Of a stretch of DNA of 64,000 nucleotides, positions 59,111 through 64,000 are shown in pieces. Within the stretch, counting starts at the first letter, position 1. Each line of letters opens with the position of its first letter. Source of the stretch: Tigriopus japonicus (taxonomy: Eukaryota > Arthropoda > Copepoda > Harpacticoida > Harpacticidae); the NCBI GenBank assembly GCA_010645155.1, contig CM021314.1:7018279-7082278 (forward strand). Reading direction: 5' to 3'. Under the pieces are notes generated by a model. The model did not search any database and had not been told where the DNA came from. It was given only the letters and a program-made list of their open reading frames with translations. The position numbers and the translations under genes are program-made.

Positions 59111-59891
59111 ATAAAACATCGGAATCGACGCGCAATGCATCAAAGTCCACCAGCGCAACCTCAAACCACTGATTGACGTACTACTCCCGATTGAACTTCG
59201 GAGGGGAATTTCCGTTATGTTCTAGTGCTAATTTAGACCCAGTTCAATCAAGTCCTCCGAAGACGCAACTCAAGAACCACTGACGAACCTTCCGGGGTAA
59301 TTTCCAATACTCTTATGTATTTCTTACATATCCTCATAATATATATCTATATTAGGTTCCAGAAATATACATATTAAATCCCACGACATCTCATTGGCGA
59401 CGAGGATACAAGACCCCACCTACGGAATGCCAACGGTGAACACACACGGAGGGAACCCAGGGGGGACGGTCCGAGGGACCCCAGATCCACCCCGCTTCGA
59501 CCATTCAGCTCATGCAGACAATGGTCGGCTCGAAGCCCTCGAGGCGTGGATGGATGGCTTCGAGGCCTACTGTGAGGCCTTTTACGGACAAGAAAGACCC
59601 CCAACCCAAGACGACTTGGTCTCTAACAACCAATGGAAGAGCTTCCACCAGCGCAACCTCAAACCATTAATTGACGTACTACTCCCGATTGAACTTCGGA
59701 GGGGAATTTCCGTTATGTTCTAGTGCTAATTTAGACCCAGTTCAATCAAGTCCTCCGAAGACGCAACTCAAGAACCACTGACGAACCTTCCGGGGTAATT
59801 TCCAATACTCTTATGTATTTCATACATATCCTCATAATATATATCTATATTAGGTTCCAGAAATATACATATTAAAACCCACGACATCTCA
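59111..59891 (+). mobile_element. miniature LTR-type retroelement
   Basis: Two 176-bp direct repeats that start TG and end CA (59218-59393 and 59716-59891; TGTTCTAGTG...CGACATCTCA). Each is preceded by the same 72 bp containing a purine-rich GGAGGGGAA, so the total duplicated length is 248 bp without indels. TTGGCGACGAGGAT, a typical post-LTR primer-binding position, directly follows the first repeat. AAAG occurs at 59107-59110 and 59892-59895, consistent with a 4-bp target duplication. The extra 72 bp before the first LTR suggests a tandem or recombinant product. There is no reverse transcriptase, so it depends on a partner. Confidence 0.75.
59427..59723 (+). CDS. short gag-like reading frame in the miniature LTR element
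   Basis: Begins MPTVNTHGGNPGGTVRG. It includes ALEAWMDGFEAYCEAF, reminiscent of the aromatic/acidic start of Ty3/Gypsy gag proteins. It runs into the second LTR, where it stops shortly after ELRRGISVMF. A truncated gag remnant is the likely reading, and no nucleocapsid zinc knuckle or protease is present. Confidence 0.45.
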   Translation: MPTVNTHGGNPGGTVRGTPDPPRFDHSAHADNGRLEALEAWMDGFEAYCEAFYGQERPPTQDDLVSNNQWKSFHQRNLKPLIDVLLPIELRRGISVMF

Positions 59892-60842
59892 AAAGACAAA
59901 CAAACAACAGCATACCAAACAAATAGAAATCACAAATAAAGAACAAAAAAATTGGAAAGAAAAGTCTACAGCTGTTGTTTATTTTGTCTCCCCGAAAAAC
60001 AGGGCTGCCAAAAATGACATCCCTTACGAGTTGAAAAAGGTCAAAAGATAACAAAGTCTTGAAAAATTTTCGAAAGTCAAAAGTAAGTGTTCCATTTGCA
60101 TTGAATATATCTCTTGGACCAATAAATCATTTCATTAGCAATGATTAATGTGGCGAAAATAATCATTAGACACCCACTTTTACAAATCATGACAATTCTT
60201 GACAGCAACACTGTTTTTATTTTGGAATGGTACAAATTTACCCCAAACAAACAAATATTCTGAAAACCCAAACAAATATACAAACAAACCAAAAAATGGC
60301 CAATTTGTTCGCATCAGTAGTACTGGTTCCCAATGGAACACTTACTTTTGACTTTCGAAATGTTTTCAAGACTTTGATTTTCTTTTGACCTTTTCCAACT
60401 CGTAAGGGATGTCATTTTTGGCAGCCCTGTTTTTCGGAGAGACAAAATAAACAACAGCTGTAGACTTTTCTTTCCAATTTTCTTGTTCTTTGTTTGTGAT
60501 TTCTATTTGTTTGGTATGCTGTTGTTTGTTTGTCTTTGTTTGTTCTTGGTTACATTTGTTTGTTTCCCATCAGTAACTAAAAGACAACTTTCGGGTACAA
60601 GAAGGAGCAACATTTGAGATATGTTGACAAGCCTTGAACGAGCGCAGCTGATGAGCGGATTTTTGTAAACATCTCATGTGCGCTTGCCAATGCTGATGTG
60701 TTTCGAGTTGGATTTTTGGCAGAGTTTTGCCATTTTGGTTTTTAGGGTAAAAAATCTGACCACAACTAAACTTTTCAACAAGCAATAGACCTAATCAACT
60801 ATAAAGTATGGCAGCACTGCCAACTCGAAATCCATTTTTAAC

Positions 60843-61591
60843 TAGGGACAGAAACTTTAGACGAATAAATGTATTCGTCTTTTTTCGTCTTCATTCGTCT
60901 TTTTTACCATTATTCGTCGCGACAAATTTATTCGTCTTTTTTTCGTCTAATCCGGCAATTTTACTCAACCTTTTTCGTCTGATTAGTCAAAAATGGAAAA
61001 TTTTCTTGGATTTTAAGTTTTTTCTCAAATTTTAAATCAAATAGACACTTTCAAAAAAGTTCAACACCAAAACTTGGGCCTAAGTAATAGTTTGATTGTC
61101 AGTTGCGTTTTTTGCTCGAACAAAATATGGTCCACACTTAAATTTTAACTTGTGGAGTTTCCTGACAGACACAGAAAGAAAAGAACACTGACCACTTCTT
61201 GCTCATTCGGCACTTTTCCGTTCGTTACTTTAGTAGATTTTGCCGTTTTGCACAAGGGAGCAGGTGTTTCCCCCTCAATTGGGACACACTTTTCGTCTAC
61301 TTTATGGGCAGCAGTTTAAGGCTCTCTGTATCCTCATTACAGGCAATTCATTAGTCTTTTTACCGTGAAAGTCAGTTTTATTTTGTCTTCTTTCGTCTAA
61401 TCGGACAATTTTATTAGTATTTTTCATCTAGTCGGGCAATTTAGTTCGTTTTTTCGACTAATTGGGCATTTTTATTCGTCTTTTGTCGTCTAATCGGGCA
61501 ATTTTATTCATCTTTTTTCTTCTAATCGGGCAGTTTTATTCGTTTTTTCGTCTAATCGGGTTATTTTATGCGTCTACACTTCCTGTCTCTA
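60843..61591. mobile_element. hAT-type non-autonomous element
   Basis: The ends are TAGGGACAGAAACTTTAGAC and, inverted, TAGAGACAGGAAGTGTAGAC. The flanking 8-mers TTTTTAAC (60835-60842) and TTTATAAC (61592-61599) match at seven of eight. The subterminal regions consist of TTCGTCTTTTTTCGTC and TCTAATCGGGCAATTTTA words. A longer relative lies at 47222-48459 in the inverse sense. It is non-coding. Confidence 0.85.
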
Positions 61592-61761
61592 TTTATAACT
61601 ATGGTTGGAACTCGAAATCGAACTAGTTCGAGTGTTGCCAAATTGGTCCCTGTTTAGGTCTTTTCAAAAAGGTTCAAACCAACCTGCCCTTTTTAACAAC
61701 GATAAACTTCCGAGTCAAAACTGGCAGCACTCCTGGTTCGAAACACATCACTAGTCACTAC

Positions 61762-62067
61762 GTGACTCTAGTCAGGGATAACCTATATAATAGTATTAAT
61801 ACTGGATGCGAACTCGCGGAATTTCTCCGGCACGCAACCTCCGGTATGAGGCCGAGATTCGTAAACAAGAAGAACAAACCGCCATGTTGGGAGCGGAAAA
61901 TCAAACGGAAATCGACCAAAATTCCAAAAGATAGCGCGCCAATCGGTGTTCCCTGTGTTTCAAGCGGGTCCAGCCAAGTCCTAGCCTTGGTAAAGGTCAA
62001 CGCCATGCCCAAAAATCAGTCCGATGTTGGTGTTTCGAAGACATCCAGTTCACCCAAGAAAGAGTGA
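61762..62067 (+). other. 101-codon frame, possible LINE remnant
   Basis: Contains LRHATSGMRPRFVNKKNKPP followed by CWERKIKRK, reminiscent of the segment between endonuclease and reverse transcriptase in some non-LTR polyproteins (P-x-W-x-R-x-I-x-x-K). The evidence is weak, and an antisense frame of 84 codons overlaps it. Confidence 0.25.
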
Positions 62068-62229
62068 ATGAAATAGTGAATGAATGACCACATCATGGAG
62101 TGCGAATGAACCCACAAAGGTGTCTAATCTACAAGATGACGATCAAAGTGATCAAATGAAATCTGATGACGAGGTTACCTGCAATAACCTTCGGAAGTGA
62201 TAGCCCTAACTAAAGCAAAAAAACGAATT

Positions 62230-62790
62230 TGTACCGGACTCCGAGCCCAAATTCTTCTTGCAAAAGGATTAAGAACCAACTTTCCCACGGACCAAAACGG
62301 GGAGTTTCTTTACGCTCATCCATTGCACAACTTGAACAACTAAGAATATCTTACGATTACTTGAATTATCAACAACAAAATATCGTTTTTTTCCGAGCTC
62401 ATATATCATCCGACTTTAACGTCTTATTAGTATCTTTGAACTTACAATTGAACCCATCCATCAATATTTCAGGTATTATCCTGAACTGAATTAACACATG
62501 CCAAACTTTGTATGAAATCAAGGTTGTTATAGGTTGTGAGATTGTCAACTTGGCATAACATGTTCTATAAATGATGGTCCTTTTTCGAATTTCCTTTATT
62601 GTATGGTTGTGTCTTTTAGTTCAGGATAATAAGGACAGGTAAGATACTCTTAAGTTGTTCAAGTTGTGTGATGGACGAGTGCGATAAAACTCCCCGTTTT
62701 GATCCGGGTGAGAGTATGTGGGGAAAGTTGGTTCTTAATCCCTTTTCAAGAGGAATTTGCGTTCGGATTAAGGTCAATATAGAACAAAGA
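62230..62790. mobile_element. inverted-repeat element
   Basis: Arms of about 110-145 bp (62245-62355 and 62640-62785) are reverse complements. They share GGATTAAGAACCAACTTTCC, CAAAACGGGGAGTTT and ACAACTTGAACAACT. Near the centre, TATTATCCTGAACT and AGTTCAGGATAATA also pair. The right arm has about 15 extra bases. It is non-coding and no target duplication was found. Confidence 0.75.
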
Positions 62791-64000
62791 AAGAAGAAGT
62801 CCTCAGTGTCAAGAATTCGATCAAATGAAGAACAAATTAAGATGACTTTGAAACCTATCAGGTGGACCTACTAGCAATGGATGGGCTCAATATTTTGATC
62901 TGCCTTTGGAGTCAGTCAGCCCAAATTGGTGATCTGACAGTCTAACCCGGGTCCATGGACCCTCCCAAAGTCTTTAGAATGAAATGCTCCCATCAAGATT
63001 GAATTGTGTGGATTTTTTCATTCAATCTGATTGTTAATTCCTGGACAAGGGGATCTAAGAAGATCAATCAAACCTTATCAAGCCTGTAGAGCCTATCCCT
63101 GCAATGATAAGACATGATCCTTTGGTCCTGAAGGACCCTTAGCCCCAGTCCTGCGTGGTCCCGACCTTCTTGAGCCCCAAGACTTGAAACATTTTCAATC
63201 AAATCCACAATCAAGGCTTTAATCCTCATGTTTTTCACTCATTTTGTCTCAAGGACGTTGTGATTGCCTTTGTTCCTGTTCCAATCCGGATCAGATGGCT
63301 GATCTGATCCAGAACCGTCAAAAGTGCCCTTCAATGGTTATAGCCAACAACATCTCTAACTTGGACTCCATCTTGTTTCAAAATGAGACCATTCTTGTTT
63401 TTTCATTTTCTTATGGAAATGGTTCCTGCGTTGTGGAGGTGTTGAAGAGGATGGAAGATGAGTAACACTCCAGATACCACCACAGATACTTCTGTTAAGC
63501 ATTATTTCACTGAAGTTGGACTAATGGGTGAAGCAAGATTCCATCTACGTATTTTCCTCATTCTTATGAGGACTAAAATCCTTTGGAGAGTTGAATGTCA
63601 AAAGTTCATGAGACGAGTAAAAAGAGTGCTGGGACTTCTAAAATCAAGGTGAAGAACATCCAGTCCACAAATATTAACACAAAAAGTTTGCGTGAATTCT
63701 TTCAAAACACATGTTCAACAGTTTTAGACATTAATAAGGAATAAATGACGTCGTGTCAAAATATAGCCTCGGCCTCATACCATTTTTTCAAAAATCGGAG
63801 TTCGTGTCCACCCCTTTCAGGGGTTCCTGCTCTAGTACAGCCAGTGGAAATTTGTTTGGAACACATTTCATTGATCCAGCAGCAAGGGTGTCAAGTGACT
63901 TGATTCATCACACATTGCTCTTGTTCGACCAAAGCAATTGAATGAGCGATTTTGCCACTGACTCCCTAAATATGCAAGTTCGAGTTGTGAATCACATAAC
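62791..64000. other. intergenic stretch to the window end
   Basis: No supported gene. A GATCAGATGGCTGATCTGATC palindrome-like word lies near 63290. Short frames lack motifs. Confidence 0.45.

Larger units (their letters stand above)
59069..60580. mobile_element. long inverted repeat with an LTR-type element inserted in the left arm
   Basis: The right arm (about 60334-60580) is the reverse complement of the left arm (59069-59110 plus 59892-60097). Shared words are CTGATGGGAAACAAACAAAT, CAACAGCATACCAAACAAAT and CAGCTGTTGTTTATTTTGTC. The loop is about 235 bp. A diverged relative is split around the mariner element near 27.1 and 28.9 kb. The unbroken right arm gives the pre-insertion sequence for the element in the left arm. 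Confidence 0.8.

Overview
This is a metazoan nuclear window. It has GT-AG introns of about 60-270 bp, a mitochondrial nicotinamide nucleotide transhydrogenase, metazoan eEF1A and Pelota, an ankyrin-type ZU5-ZU5-UPA protein, and heavy loading with Tc1/mariner, hAT-type, piggyBac-type and non-LTR elements. The short introns and mobile-element mix fit an arthropod. A copepod crustacean is my best guess, at low confidence and from general impression only. One assembly gap (868 N) lies inside eEF1A.

Gene islands. (1) 8.7-13.7 kb: pelo, a single-exon gene on the + strand, converges on Nnt (- strand, seven coding exons whose reading frame closes exactly at 1066 aa). Their stop codons are 153 bp apart. 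(2) 38.2-42.0 kb: eEF1A, with a TCT/TOP-type start, a leader intron and the gap, is followed on the same strand by a single-exon gene for a stand-alone ankyrin-like ZU5-ZU5-UPA module. (3) 50.2-52.9 kb: a two-exon (at least) proline/glutamine-rich repeat protein on the - strand. (4) 54.2-54.8 kb holds an unrecognised 206-aa reading frame that may or may not be a gene.

The remaining roughly 50 kb is intergenic and largely repeat-derived. I could delimit seven non-autonomous elements with hAT-like ends and 8-bp target-site duplications, four of them with perfect duplications. I also found a piggyBac-type TTAA element with a hAT element nested in it, and a mariner-like element with perfect 27-bp inverted repeats and a transposase broken by one frameshift and one stop. 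A decayed Tc1-like transposase, several long inverted-repeat (foldback) elements and a miniature LTR-type element are present too. There is a 29-bp minisatellite of about 37 units that is related to the arms of a nearby foldback element. Five fragments carry non-LTR retrotransposon (LINE) coding sequence, and there are tRNA-derived SINEs.

The most interesting observation is that one SINE ends in the same two-hairpin 3' tail as the LINE fragments. This suggests a LINE-SINE partnership. I saw no prokaryotic-type system, CRISPR array, viral genome or toxin gene. The genes are ordinary housekeeping genes apart from the ZU5-UPA and Pro/Gln-rich proteins, and no operon-like functional link between neighbours is implied.
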